This document shows, in pieces, positions 7,738-16,863 of a stretch of DNA of 64,000 nucleotides. The DNA lies in assembly GCA_036267635.1 (NCBI GenBank), contig DATAVR010000139.1:1-64000 (forward strand). Reading direction: 5' to 3'. How positions within the stretch are numbered: the stretch's first letter is position 1; each line of letters opens with the position of its first letter. This DNA comes from JADGRB01 sp036267635. GTDB taxonomy: Bacteria > Myxococcota_A > Polyangia > Fen-1088. The notes under the pieces are model-generated. The model was not told the DNA's origin and ran no database searches. It saw nothing but the letters and a program-made list of their open reading frames with translations. The translations under genes were made by a program, and so were the position numbers.

Positions 7738-9288
7738 TCACCGCAGCCGCTCGCGCAAGTGGTCGCCGACCCGCAGCGCGTTCGCCATCGCCGTCAGGCC
7801 GGGGTTCACCGCGCCGATGCTGGGAAAGAAGCTGGTGTCGACGACGTAAAGGTTGTCGAGCTCGTGCGCCTTGCAGTTGACGTCGAGGACCGAGCTCCGG
7901 GGATCGGTGCCGAAGCGGCAGGTCCCCGCCTGGTGGCCGACCGCGCCGACCTCCATGTCGTTCTTCAGATAGAGATCGCGGGGCAAGAGGTGGTCCGGGT
8001 GCATCCCGAGCTGGCCGAGCATCGACTTGAGCTGCGCGTAGAGCTTCTGGGCCGGCACCTCGTTGCTCTTGGTGTAGCTGAGGCGGATGCTGCCGTCTTT
8101 CTCCAGCGTGACGCGGTTTTCGGGGCGGGGCAGATCCTCGGTCGACAGCCAAAAATCGACGGCGTGGTTGGCCATCTCCTCGAGCGACCACATCGGCGCC
8201 AGCTTGGCGATCTTCTTTTCCCCCCGAAACATCGGTGCCTGCGACTTGCCGAGCATCTGAATGTTGCCGAGAGGATAGTCGGCGCCGGGCCCGCTGAAGT
8301 AGAAGTCGTTGAGCCCGAGCGTCTTCTGGTAGCGGGTGGGGTTCGGTTCCTTGGAGACGGCGAGCACCGCCGAGCTGTTGTGGAACATGTAGTTGCGCCC
8401 CACCTGGTCCGAGCCGTTGGCCAGACCGCGCGGATGTTTGTCGTTGGCCGACGCCAGCAAGAGACGGGCAGAGTTGGCCGCGCCACAGGAGACGACGACG
8501 ATCCCGGCCCGGTAGGTTTCGGTCCCGCCGTCCTGCTCGACGACCACCTCGGTGACGGCGGTGCCGGCCGCGTTGGTCCGCAGTTGCATGGCGCGCGCGT
8601 TCGTCATCAGCGTGACGTTGGGAAATGTCACCGCCGGGCGGACCGCGATCGTCTCGGCGTCGGACTTGGCGTGCACCAGACAGGGAAACCCATCGCAGTC
8701 CATGCAGCGAATGCAGGTGGAGAACGGGGGCTTGCGCTCGTCGAGCAGGATGCCGCAGGGGGAGTGAAAAGGCTGATAGCCGGCGCGCACCAGATCGTCG
8801 TGAAGCTGCTGGATGCGCGGCTCGTGCGAGACGGCCGGGTGGGGATAAGGACCGCTGGCCGGTGGATCGAACGGATCCTCGCCGCGAGCACCGTGGACCT
8901 GATAGAGGTTCTCGGCCCGCAGGTAATACGGCTCCATCTCGGCGTAGGAGATCGGCCAGGCGGGAGAAAGACCGTCCTGGTGCCGGAGCTCCCCGAAGTC
9001 GCGCTCGCGCAGCCGATAGAGCGCGGCGCCGTACATCTTGGTCGCGCCGCCCACGAAGTAGTGAATTCCGGGCTGGAACGGCTTGCCCTCCTTGTCGAGC
9101 CAGGTCTCTTTCGAGACGTAGCGGTTCTCGACGAACACGTCGACGGAGCTCCAGTTCTGCTTCTCGCGCGGCAGCCACCCGCCGCGTTCGAGCAGGAGAA
9201 TGTTCTTTCCGAACGGCGCCAGCTCCAGCGCCAGCGTGCCGCCCCCGGCCCCGGAGCCGATGATGATCAGGTCATAGTACTCAGACAC
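7738..9288 (-). CDS. GMC-family FAD oxidoreductase
   Basis: A 516-residue flavoprotein. The FAD Rossmann motif GSGAGGG sits at residues 11-17, the second flavin segment at HYFVGGATKMYGAALYR, and the C-terminal GMC part has HQAGTCRFGTDP and NPGLTAMANALR. A Cys cluster (CIRCMDCDGFPC, near residue 192) is typical of a bacterial subgroup of sugar and alcohol oxidoreductases. No Tat signal is seen, so it is predicted cytoplasmic or membrane-associated. It overlaps the upstream dehydrogenase by eight bases, and the MFS gene follows. The substrate is probably a polyol or sugar, by context. Confidence 0.9.
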   Translation of the reverse strand: MSEYYDLIIIGSGAGGGTLALELAPFGKNILLLERGGWLPREKQNWSSVDVFVENRYVSKETWLDKEGKPFQPGIHYFVGGATKMYGAALYRLRERDFGELRHQDGLSPAWPISYAEMEPYYLRAENLYQVHGARGEDPFDPPASGPYPHPAVSHEPRIQQLHDDLVRAGYQPFHSPCGILLDERKPPFSTCIRCMDCDGFPCLVHAKSDAETIAVRPAVTFPNVTLMTNARAMQLRTNAAGTAVTEVVVEQDGGTETYRAGIVVVSCGAANSARLLLASANDKHPRGLANGSDQVGRNYMFHNSSAVLAVSKEPNPTRYQKTLGLNDFYFSGPGADYPLGNIQMLGKSQAPMFRGEKKIAKLAPMWSLEEMANHAVDFWLSTEDLPRPENRVTLEKDGSIRLSYTKSNEVPAQKLYAQLKSMLGQLGMHPDHLLPRDLYLKNDMEVGAVGHQAGTCRFGTDPRSSVLDVNCKAHELDNLYVVDTSFFPSIGAVNPGLTAMANALRVGDHLRERLR

Positions 9289-10450
9289 GGGCCCCTCCCT
9301 TCGCCGACGCTGCTGCGGCTTTGGCTCCCGCCGCGACGCCGATCGGGGTCCCGAAGCGGATCACGTTCTTGATGCCGCCGTGGTCCGGCGACAGGACGTC
9401 GGTGATCTGTTCGGGCGGAAAGTGCCCCGTGATGAGCTCCCGCACCGGCCCCGGCCAGCGCGCGTTGAACTTCCCCAGATCGCGGATCGACGCCTCGAAC
9501 GCGGGCGGTCCGGCGTTGACCGTCCCGTAAAGGAGCTGATTCGCCAGCACCAGATTGCGCATGATTCGCTCGGCGTCGAGGCTGACGGGCGTCTTGTGGC
9601 CCGGAACGCCCGTGAAGATGAAGACGCCGTTCTTGCCGATCGCGGGGAGGGCGGCGAAGGCCAGGGCCGCCGAGCCGGTCGCCTCATAGATGAGATCGAC
9701 GTTCTTGATCTGCTTGCCGAGGTCGCCGACAGGAAGCTTGCCGGACTCGATGTAGCGAGCCCCGATCTTTTCGACCCAGGCAGCGCGCGGGCTGCTGGCG
9801 CTCTCGCGCGAATAGATCCAGGTGTCGAAGCCCCGCACGAGGAGCGCGAGCGCGCCGAGGAGGCCGACCGGCCCGGCGCCGAGCACCACGGCGTTCAGCC
9901 CCCGCTTCTCCTCCCTGGCCGGGTTGACCCAGGGCATGCGAACCAGGACGGACTCGAGCTCGATGAGCGCCTTCTCCGCGATGGTGAGCGGCTCCGTGAG
10001 GACCGCGATGTCGGCGATCTCCCGCGGCACGACGTGCATGTTGTCCGCCAGATCGACCACCTCGTCCGTCATGAAGCCGTGCCGGCGCATGATGCCGCGC
10101 TCAGTGTAAGCGCCGGTCACGCAGAAGTCCGGCCGGTTGTGGTGGCAGGGGCGGCACTCGGGATCGCCGCAGGGGCGGCGCACCGTCGTGACCACCAGAT
10201 CGCCGGGCTTGAGGTTCGACACCGCGCTGCCGACCTCGACCACCTCGCCGAGTGACTCGTGGCCCATCACCAGGTACGGCTCGCCGGGAGGCGGGGAACC
10301 GTACTCGAAGCGCGCGATCTCGTGGTCAGTCCCGCAGACGCCGACCTCCAGCATGCGGACCCGCGCCTGCGCGTCCCCCTCGAGTTGGGGGGAAGGGCGA
10401 TCGACCAGCCGAATCTTCTTCTCGGTCGGGAACATGGCAATTGCACGCAT
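9281..10450 (-). CDS. Zinc-dependent glucose 1-dehydrogenase-like medium-chain dehydrogenase
   Basis: A 389-residue MDR-family enzyme. Catalytic zinc ligands are Cys39 (GVCGTDHE) and His64-Glu65 (GHE). The structural zinc loop has Cys94, Cys99, Cys102 and Cys110. The nucleotide-binding site is VVLGAGPVGLLGALAL. The segment RRHGFMTDEVVD...LTEPLTIAEKAL is characteristic of the glucose dehydrogenase subgroup, which oxidises glucose to gluconolactone with NAD(P)+. ATG 10450, preceded by CGAGGTT, starts the conserved N-terminus (MRAIAMFP). It is the first gene of the leftward operon with the GMC enzyme and transporter. Confidence 0.85.
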   Translation of the reverse strand: MRAIAMFPTEKKIRLVDRPSPQLEGDAQARVRMLEVGVCGTDHEIARFEYGSPPPGEPYLVMGHESLGEVVEVGSAVSNLKPGDLVVTTVRRPCGDPECRPCHHNRPDFCVTGAYTERGIMRRHGFMTDEVVDLADNMHVVPREIADIAVLTEPLTIAEKALIELESVLVRMPWVNPAREEKRGLNAVVLGAGPVGLLGALALLVRGFDTWIYSRESASSPRAAWVEKIGARYIESGKLPVGDLGKQIKNVDLIYEATGSAALAFAALPAIGKNGVFIFTGVPGHKTPVSLDAERIMRNLVLANQLLYGTVNAGPPAFEASIRDLGKFNARWPGPVRELITGHFPPEQITDVLSPDHGGIKNVIRFGTPIGVAAGAKAAAASAKGGARV

Positions 10451-10506
10451 TGGTGAACCTCGTTGCAAATGTAGTTGCAGACTTCGAGTTGGGAATCGGA
10501 ACCTCG

Positions 10507-12522
10507 TCAGGCGGGATGAGGCTTGAGACTTCGCCCGGCGACGACCGGGCCTGCCACCCGCTCTTCGCGCTTGTGAAAGGTCGTCTCCTCGTGCGCCGCC
10601 AGCGCCACCAAAAAGCGCCCGTCGACGAGCGCCGGGACCCGCTGGATCGCCTCGCCGAGAGACTCGAGTCCCGCGAAGAACGGCAGATCGTTCGCCTGCA
10701 GGTTGCGCTTGAGCCAATCGAAGGGATCGCGCGCCTCGATCCAGTCCATCTCCTTCTTGTCGGCGAACAGCGCCTGCACCGGATCGGAGGTGGCGCTCAC
10801 CGTCCGGACCGGATGGCCGTGGGCGAAGCGGGGAGCGAGCTGCGCCGCGAGCTCGAGGCTCTGTCGCCCGGGGCGCACCAGGTTGTTCGGGTGGGCAATG
10901 ATGAGGACCCGTTCGAAGTGAGCGACGTCGCCGTGGGCGATGAGCGTCGGCACGGGCGACCGCGCCAGCGCTTCGGACTGCTCACTGTCCGGCTGGATCC
11001 GGTCGCGGGCGTGCCATTCGTTGATGAGCAGGGTGGCCTTTTCACCAAGGATCGTCTCCAGCAGACCTTCGGGGACCGTCTCGGCGACGCGAAACAGCGT
11101 GCGCGATTCGAGCCCTTCCTTGGCCAGCCACCCCTCGGCCTCGGTCGTCAGGCCGCGCTGCGCCGCCTGCTCAGCCGGGGACGATTCCGTCCTCGCGAAG
11201 CTCGCCGCCAGGACGATGCCCCCGTCGCTCGTCGCCAGCTTCCCCGCCAGGTCGAGCGCAGGTCGGGTCGAATCGCCCCAGATCGGAACCAGGACGATCT
11301 TTCCGAGCGTCGCCGCCTCCTCGGTCACGGCGGTCACCCGCTTGCCGAAGTGGCTCACCAGCGCCGGCGTCACCACCAGCGACGCCAGGATGACGACCAA
11401 CACCGCGTTGATCGTCTGCTTGTCGAACAGGCCCAGCTTCGCGCCGACCAGCGTGGTCGCCAGCGTCGCCGCCGCTTGCGAGCCGGAGAGACCGGACATG
11501 ACGCCGATCTCCGGCCAGGTGAAGTGGAAGGTCCGCCCGGCGATGATTGCGGCCAAGGCCTTGCCGCCGAGGACGGCCACCGTGAAGATGAGGGCGAGCC
11601 CCAGCGTCTTCGGATCGACCATCACCTTGGGCTCGAGGAGGATGCCGACCGAGACCAGGAAGATGGGGATGAAGAGCGTCGAGCCTATGAACTGCAACCG
11701 GTCCATGAGCGGGCTCTCCTCGGGGACGGCGCGGTTGAGCCCGAGGCCGGCGAAGAAAGCGCCCACGATGCCGTCGATCCCGGCGGCCTCCGCCATCACC
11801 GCGCCGACCAGAAACGCCGCGATGCCGAAGATGAAGCGGTACGAGCGATCGGTCCCCACGTGGGCGAAGAACCAGCGCGCCACGCGGGGTAAGGCGACCA
11901 ACGACCAGACGCCCAGCACCGCGAGCCCGACGGCGATCCCCAGCAGCTGCAGGCTCAAGGCGCCGCCCGGTTTGACCGTCCCCGAGATCACCGACAGCAC
12001 GAGCAGCGCCGAGGTGTCGGTGACCGCGGTGGCCCCCACGACCGTCGCCACCGCGCGGTTGCGCGCCAGGCCCATCTGCCGGAGCAGCGGATAGGTGACC
12101 AGCGTGTGCGAGCCCCAGTTCGACCCCATCAGCACCGCCGCCGCCCAGTGGTAATGGAGCAGCCGCGCGCTGACGATCCCCAGCGTGAACGGGATGGCGA
12201 ACGACAGCAGCGCGAAGGTGACGGCGGCCCGCTTCATCTTCATGAACAGCTTGAGGTCGAGCTCCAACCCGGCGCTGAACATCAGATAGAGCAGGCCGAA
12301 CTCGCCGATCGACGACAGCGCGATCTCCTTCGAGGCGAGGGCGCGCGTGCCGTGCGGCCCCAGCGCCATTCCCGCCAGGACCAGCCCGACCATCGCGGGC
12401 AGCCGAAGAGCTTCCGCGATCTTGGGCGCCAGGATCAACGCCAGAATGAGGATCGCGTAGGCGAGGGTCGGCCCGGACGTGATCCGATGCAGGATGTCTC
12501 CGAGAACGTCGAGCGGGTGCAT
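10507..12522 (-). CDS. CPA2 (Kef-type) cation/proton antiporter with C-terminal USP-like domain
   Basis: A 671-residue membrane protein. Residues about 10-385 form the Na+/H+ exchanger domain with 11-12 helices (LPAMVGLVLAGMALGPHG, GLLYLMFSAGLELDL, GSNWGSHTLVTYPLL). Residues 400-671 form a soluble part that resembles two universal-stress-like modules (KIVLVPIWGD, RVLIIAHPNNLV). No TrkA-N/RCK nucleotide-binding motif is seen, which separates it from classical KefB/C. It probably exchanges K+ or Na+ for protons. ATG 12522 has GGAG upstream. It is divergent from cydA across about 200 bases. Confidence 0.85.
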   Translation of the reverse strand: MHPLDVLGDILHRITSGPTLAYAILILALILAPKIAEALRLPAMVGLVLAGMALGPHGTRALASKEIALSSIGEFGLLYLMFSAGLELDLKLFMKMKRAAVTFALLSFAIPFTLGIVSARLLHYHWAAAVLMGSNWGSHTLVTYPLLRQMGLARNRAVATVVGATAVTDTSALLVLSVISGTVKPGGALSLQLLGIAVGLAVLGVWSLVALPRVARWFFAHVGTDRSYRFIFGIAAFLVGAVMAEAAGIDGIVGAFFAGLGLNRAVPEESPLMDRLQFIGSTLFIPIFLVSVGILLEPKVMVDPKTLGLALIFTVAVLGGKALAAIIAGRTFHFTWPEIGVMSGLSGSQAAATLATTLVGAKLGLFDKQTINAVLVVILASLVVTPALVSHFGKRVTAVTEEAATLGKIVLVPIWGDSTRPALDLAGKLATSDGGIVLAASFARTESSPAEQAAQRGLTTEAEGWLAKEGLESRTLFRVAETVPEGLLETILGEKATLLINEWHARDRIQPDSEQSEALARSPVPTLIAHGDVAHFERVLIIAHPNNLVRPGRQSLELAAQLAPRFAHGHPVRTVSATSDPVQALFADKKEMDWIEARDPFDWLKRNLQANDLPFFAGLESLGEAIQRVPALVDGRFLVALAAHEETTFHKREERVAGPVVAGRSLKPHPA

Positions 12523-12724
12523 GGCGGATCTCCGAGGCGCTGGGGTTGGCGACCTGGAGTTTGAGACTGGCCCGCCGATCCGCCATTCGAGCGATCGCAA
12601 ATCAGTCTTCGCCGCACCTGCCGTGAGCGCGTCGATCTACGCCCCGGCCGCAATTGCCACCCGTCGATCGCTGGCCATGTTGCAGGCCGAGGGCCGCGGC
12701 GACGTGGTCAGGGGAGAGACTTCC
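12523..12724. promoter_or_regulatory. Divergent intergenic region between antiporter and cyd operon
   Basis: This gap of about 200 bases must hold the promoters of both the antiporter gene and the cydA operon. I could not identify convincing -35/-10 boxes or a repeat-type operator. AGGGGAG near 12710 is the ribosome binding site of cydA. Confidence 0.35.
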
Positions 12725-14152
12725 ATGCAAGCAGGCGCGGCCGACGTTTTACTGGGAGCGAGCAACTTGCTCGCGGCGCGAAGCCAGATGGCCTTCACGC
12801 TGGGGTTCCACATCCTGCTGGTCCCGTTCGGCGTCTGCCTGCCGCTCTTCACGCTGATCGCCAACGCCTACGGCCTGCGCCACGACGACCAGGCGGCGCT
12901 GCGGCTGGCGCGCCGCTGGTCGTACGCGATGGGCGTGACCTTCGCTGTCGGCGCGGTGACCGGCACCGTGCTCTCGTTCGAGCTCGGGATCCTCTGGCCC
13001 GGCCTGCTCGGCCGCTTCGGCGACGTCTTCGGGCTCCCCTTCGCCATCGAGGGGCTCGCCTTCTTTCTCGAGGCGATCTTCGTCGCCATCTACATCTTCG
13101 GTTGGAATCGCCTCACCCCGCGCCTGCACCTCTGGCTGGGCGCTCCCTTGCCGTTCTTCGCGGCGCTGGGCGCCTTTTCCGTCATCGCCGCCAACTCGTG
13201 GATGAACACGCCGCGTGGCTTCCAGGTCGACGCCTCCGGAAGGCCGTTCGCCATCGATCCCTGGGCCGCCATCTTCAACCCGGCGTTGCCGCACGAGCTG
13301 GCTCACTTTCTGCTCGCCGCGTTGCTCTGCGCCGGCTTCGTGCTGGCTTCGATCTACGCGGTCGGAATGCTGAAGGGGCGCCGCGATCGCCTGCACCGGC
13401 TCGGATTCATCATCCCTTTTACCGTCGCCGCCATCGCCACGCCGATGCAGATGATGGTGGGTGACCGCGCGGTCCGCGAGGTGGTGAAGCTGCAACCGGT
13501 GAAGTTCGCCGCGATGGAGCTGCTCGCCGAGACGGCCACCCATGTCCCCGAGCGCCTCGGCGGGCACATGAAGGACGGCGTTCCGACCGGTGGCCTGAAA
13601 GTGCCGGACATGGCCTCGTTCCTGACCGGCTTTCACGCCGACACCAAGATCGTCGGCCTCGCCGCCGTCGGCCCGGGCGATCGCCCGCCCGCGACCATCG
13701 TCCACTGGGCGTTCGACCTGATGATCTTCTCCGCCAGCGGGCTGGCGCTGCTCTCGGTCTGGTTCCTCTTCGTCTGGTGGCGGCGGCGCGATCTCCCGGT
13801 CACGCCCTGGTTTCTCCGCGCCTGTGCCGGCGCGGGCGCGCTGTCGCTGGTAGCGATGGAGGCTGGCTGGATCACCACCGAGGTGGGGCGTCAGCCCTGG
13901 GTGGTCTACGGCTTCCTGCACACCGCCCAGGCGGTCACCCACGCCCGCGGGATCTGGGGATCGTTCGCCATCGTGGTCGGGATCTACGCGGCGGTCGGCA
14001 TCGGCCTCCTGCTCGTCTTGCGCGCCATGTCCCGCCGCTGGCGCTCAGGCGAAGGCGACGCGCTCCCCGGGCCGTATGCCCCGCGCGGTCCCATCATCGT
14101 TCCGGCGGCCTCGCCCGCGGCGGCGGCGGCGGCCGCAGGGAGGACGGCATGA
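12725..14152 (+). CDS. cydA: Cytochrome bd-type quinol oxidase subunit I, short Q-loop type
   Basis: A 475-residue subunit with about nine membrane helices that oxidises quinol and reduces O2 at the membrane. The heme ligand His29 lies in LGFHILLVPFG, and a second conserved His is in PHELAHFLLAALLCAGF. The Met ligand region is WAFDLMIFSASG. The quinol-site signature GWITTEVGRQPW follows after a short loop, which places it with the short Q-loop (CioA-like) oxidases. ATG 12725 is preceded by AGGGGAG; the longer upstream frame is antisense to the antiporter gene. Its TGA overlaps the ATG of the next gene (ATGA), so the two are translationally coupled. Confidence 0.93.
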   Translation: MQAGAADVLLGASNLLAARSQMAFTLGFHILLVPFGVCLPLFTLIANAYGLRHDDQAALRLARRWSYAMGVTFAVGAVTGTVLSFELGILWPGLLGRFGDVFGLPFAIEGLAFFLEAIFVAIYIFGWNRLTPRLHLWLGAPLPFFAALGAFSVIAANSWMNTPRGFQVDASGRPFAIDPWAAIFNPALPHELAHFLLAALLCAGFVLASIYAVGMLKGRRDRLHRLGFIIPFTVAAIATPMQMMVGDRAVREVVKLQPVKFAAMELLAETATHVPERLGGHMKDGVPTGGLKVPDMASFLTGFHADTKIVGLAAVGPGDRPPATIVHWAFDLMIFSASGLALLSVWFLFVWWRRRDLPVTPWFLRACAGAGALSLVAMEAGWITTEVGRQPWVVYGFLHTAQAVTHARGIWGSFAIVVGIYAAVGIGLLLVLRAMSRRWRSGEGDALPGPYAPRGPIIVPAASPAAAAAAAGRTA

Positions 14153-16461
14153 GCACCGTGGTCGCCTTGATCCTCTGGTTCGCCGTCACCTGCTACGCGA
14201 TCTTCGGCGGCGCCGACTATGGTGCCGGCTTCTGGGATCTGACCGCCGGCGGCGCGCGCCGCGGGGCCCGGGCGCGGGCGCTCATCGATCACGCGATGGC
14301 GCCGGTCTGGGAGGCCAACAACGTCTGGCTGATCTTCGCGCTGGTGGTGCTCTGGACGGCCTTCCCACGGGCGTTCGCCGCGATCACGTCGACGCTGTAT
14401 CTGCCGCTGGCTCTGGCGGCCGCCGGCATCGTGCTGCGCGGGTCGGGGTTCGTGTTCCGCGACGCGACGCGGGCACTGACCGGACGCCGCCTGTTCGGAG
14501 CCGTCTTCGCGCTGTCGTCGGTGGTGACCCCCTTCTTCCTGGGCGCCAGCTTCGGCGCGATCGCCTCGGGGCGCGTGCGGGCCGGCGACCTGGCGGAGGA
14601 TGCGACCTCGCGCTGGCTCGGACCGACGTCGATCCTGGTCGGCGTCCTCGCCGTCGCCAGCGCGGCTTTTCTGGCGGCGGTTTTTCTGGTCTTCGACGCC
14701 GGGCGGGTCGACGAGACGCTCGACCGTCACTTCCGGTGGCGAGCCATCGGCAGCGGCGTGGCGACCGGGCTCATCGCCATCGCGGGGCTGTTCGTGGTTC
14801 GCGGCGACGCGCCGTTTCTGTTTCACGGGTTGGTGCACGAAGGGCTCCCCTTCGTGCTGCTCTCCGGGGCCTGCGGCGGCGCGGTCGTGGTCCTGCTCGC
14901 CCAGGACATCACCCGGGGCACACGGGCGCTGGCGGTCATCGCGGTGGTGACCATGCTCGCCGGGTGGGGCGTCGCGCAGCACCCGTACTTGCTGCCGACC
15001 TCGCTGACGTTCGAGGCGGCCGCCGGCGCGCCGCGCTCGCTCGGCTGGCTGGTCGTCGTGTTCCTCATCGCCTGCGTCACCGCCGTGCCGGCGCTGGCGC
15101 TGCTGTTCGTTCTCGACCAGCGCAGCAAGCTGCAGCACGGTTCGGTTGTCGCGGGGGAGCATCCCGAGAGCCGCCACCGGGTGGTTGTCGTGGGCGGCGG
15201 CTTCGGCGGGCTGTTCGCGACCCGCGCGCTCGGCTGGTCGCCGGTCGACGTCACGCTCGTCGATCGCGAGCCTCATCATCTGTTCCAGCCGCTGCTCTAC
15301 CAGGTCGCGACCGGGATCCTCTCCGAGGGGGAGATCGCGCCTTCGCTCCGGCACATCCTGCGTTTTCAAGAGAACGCCGCCGTGCTGCTGGCCGAGGTGA
15401 CCGGCTTCGATCTCGAGCGCCACGAGGTGCAGGCCCGCCGTCCCGACGGCGCGTCGATCACCCTCCCCTACGACAGCTTGGTCGTATCGGCGGGTGCCGG
15501 CATGTCCTACTTCGGCCACGACGAGCTGGCCGAGCACGCGCCGGGGATGAAGACGCTCGACGACGCTCTCCGCCTGCGGCGGCGCCTGCTGCAAGCGCTG
15601 GAGATGGCCGAGCTCAGCGAAGATCCCCGGAAGCAACAGGGATGGTTGACGGTGGCGATCGTCGGTGCCGGCCCGACCGGCGTCGAGATCGCCGGCCAGG
15701 TCCGGGCGCTCGCGGTGCGCAGCCTCGGCACCAGCTTCCGGCGAATCGATCCCACGCTGGTCCGCGTGGTGCTGCTCGACGCCGGCCATGAGCCGTTGAG
15801 TCAGTTCGGCGATCACCTGTCGGAGATCGCCGCGCGCGAGCTCGGCACCCTGGGCGTCGAGCTGCGGATGGGCGTCAAGGTCACGGCGGTCGACGCCGAG
15901 TCGGTCGTGCTCGAGGGCGCGAACGGCCCGGAGCGGATCGAGGCGCGGACCGTCATCTGGGCGGCGGGCGTGCAGGCCTCGCCGCTGGCGCGCCTGCTCG
16001 CCGAGGCGTCCGGGGCGGCCTGCGATCGCGCCGGCCGGATCGAGACCCGCCCCGACTGCACCCTGCCAAAGCATCCCGAGGTCTTCGCCATCGGTGACAT
16101 GGCCAGCCTCGATCGGCTGCCGGGCGTGGCCGAGGTCGCCATGCAGGAGGGGCTGCACGCCGCGCGGGCCATCCGTCAAAGGGTGGCCGGCAAGCCGGCG
16201 ACGACCGCCTTCCGATACCGAGACCTCGGGAGCATGGCGTCCGTCGGGCGCTTTCGCGCGGTGGTCAGCCTCAAAGGGCTGCGGGTGGGGGGCCTCCTCG
16301 GCTGGCTGACCTGGGCGGTCGTTCACCTCACCTTCCTGACCGGCTTCGCCAACCGCTTCGCCACGATGTTCCACTGGACCCGCACCTTCCTCGGCCGCAA
16401 CCGGAGTCAGATCGCCTTCAGCGCGCGCTTCACGCGGACGCGGCCGTCCAATCCACGCTGA
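14149..16461 (+). CDS. cydB: Fusion of cytochrome bd oxidase subunit II (CydB) and type II NADH:quinone dehydrogenase
   Basis: One uninterrupted 770-residue frame. Residues 1-325 are CydB: GGADYGAGFWDL near 20, DHAMAPVWEANNVWLIF at 47-63, and eight or so membrane helices ending at ALALLFVLDQ. After a hydrophilic linker of about 20 residues, residues 343-770 are a complete NDH-2: first dinucleotide site VVVGGGFGG (346-354), HHLFQPLLYQVATG at 376-389, second site IVGAGPTGVE (504-513), FAIGDMA at 646-652, quinone-site motif AEVAMQEG at 661-668, and a C-terminal hydrophobic segment at 712-735. NDH-2 passes electrons from NADH to quinone, and the bd oxidase re-oxidises the quinol. No stop, frameshift or start-like gap separates the halves. 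Confidence 0.9.
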   Translation: MSTVVALILWFAVTCYAIFGGADYGAGFWDLTAGGARRGARARALIDHAMAPVWEANNVWLIFALVVLWTAFPRAFAAITSTLYLPLALAAAGIVLRGSGFVFRDATRALTGRRLFGAVFALSSVVTPFFLGASFGAIASGRVRAGDLAEDATSRWLGPTSILVGVLAVASAAFLAAVFLVFDAGRVDETLDRHFRWRAIGSGVATGLIAIAGLFVVRGDAPFLFHGLVHEGLPFVLLSGACGGAVVVLLAQDITRGTRALAVIAVVTMLAGWGVAQHPYLLPTSLTFEAAAGAPRSLGWLVVVFLIACVTAVPALALLFVLDQRSKLQHGSVVAGEHPESRHRVVVVGGGFGGLFATRALGWSPVDVTLVDREPHHLFQPLLYQVATGILSEGEIAPSLRHILRFQENAAVLLAEVTGFDLERHEVQARRPDGASITLPYDSLVVSAGAGMSYFGHDELAEHAPGMKTLDDALRLRRRLLQALEMAELSEDPRKQQGWLTVAIVGAGPTGVEIAGQVRALAVRSLGTSFRRIDPTLVRVVLLDAGHEPLSQFGDHLSEIAARELGTLGVELRMGVKVTAVDAESVVLEGANGPERIEARTVIWAAGVQASPLARLLAEASGAACDRAGRIETRPDCTLPKHPEVFAIGDMASLDRLPGVAEVAMQEGLHAARAIRQRVAGKPATTAFRYRDLGSMASVGRFRAVVSLKGLRVGGLLGWLTWAVVHLTFLTGFANRFATMFHWTRTFLGRNRSQIAFSARFTRTRPSNPR

Positions 16462-16488
16462 CCGGGGACCGCGTTTGGGGGCGAACGC

Positions 16489-16863
16489 ATGTTGCGACGG
16501 ATTGTCGAGCTGACGGCCTTGCTGTTCGAGGCCGGAGGGACCTTCGCGATGTCGATCGGCGCCCTCGTCGCGCTGGGCCTGGCGCTGCGGGACAGGGCCG
16601 GCGGGGCGCGAATGGTCTTCCGCGGCTTCCGGAACCGGCTGGGGCGCGCGATCATCCTCGGCCTCGAGCTGCTGGTCGCCGCCGACATCCTGCGCACGAT
16701 CAGCACCGAGCCGACCTTGCAGCAGGTGCTGGTGCTCGGCGTCGTGGTCCTCATCCGGACCTTCTTGAGCTTCTCGCTGGAGATCGAGCTCGAGGGGCGC
16801 TGGCCCTGGCAGGGCGGCCGCCGCGAAGAGCCTGTCGCCCCTCAGCAGACCGAGGCGCGATGA
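16489..16863 (+). CDS. DUF1622 membrane protein
   Basis: A 124-residue protein with about three membrane helices. The conserved block GFRNRLGRAIILGLELLVAADILRT is followed by VLVLGVVVLIRTFLSFSLEIELEGRWPW, which is the DUF1622 signature. Function is unknown. It lies 27 bases after the cydB-NDH-2 fusion and overlaps the next gene by four bases, which makes it part of the cyd operon. Confidence 0.85.
   Translation: MLRRIVELTALLFEAGGTFAMSIGALVALGLALRDRAGGARMVFRGFRNRLGRAIILGLELLVAADILRTISTEPTLQQVLVLGVVVLIRTFLSFSLEIELEGRWPWQGGRREEPVAPQQTEAR

Noticed and set aside
13984..16374. Minus-strand open frame of about 800 codons opposite cydB-NDH-2
   Set aside because: Rich in Arg, His, Gln and Asp with no domain. 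High GC at third positions of the true gene removes stops on the opposite strand.
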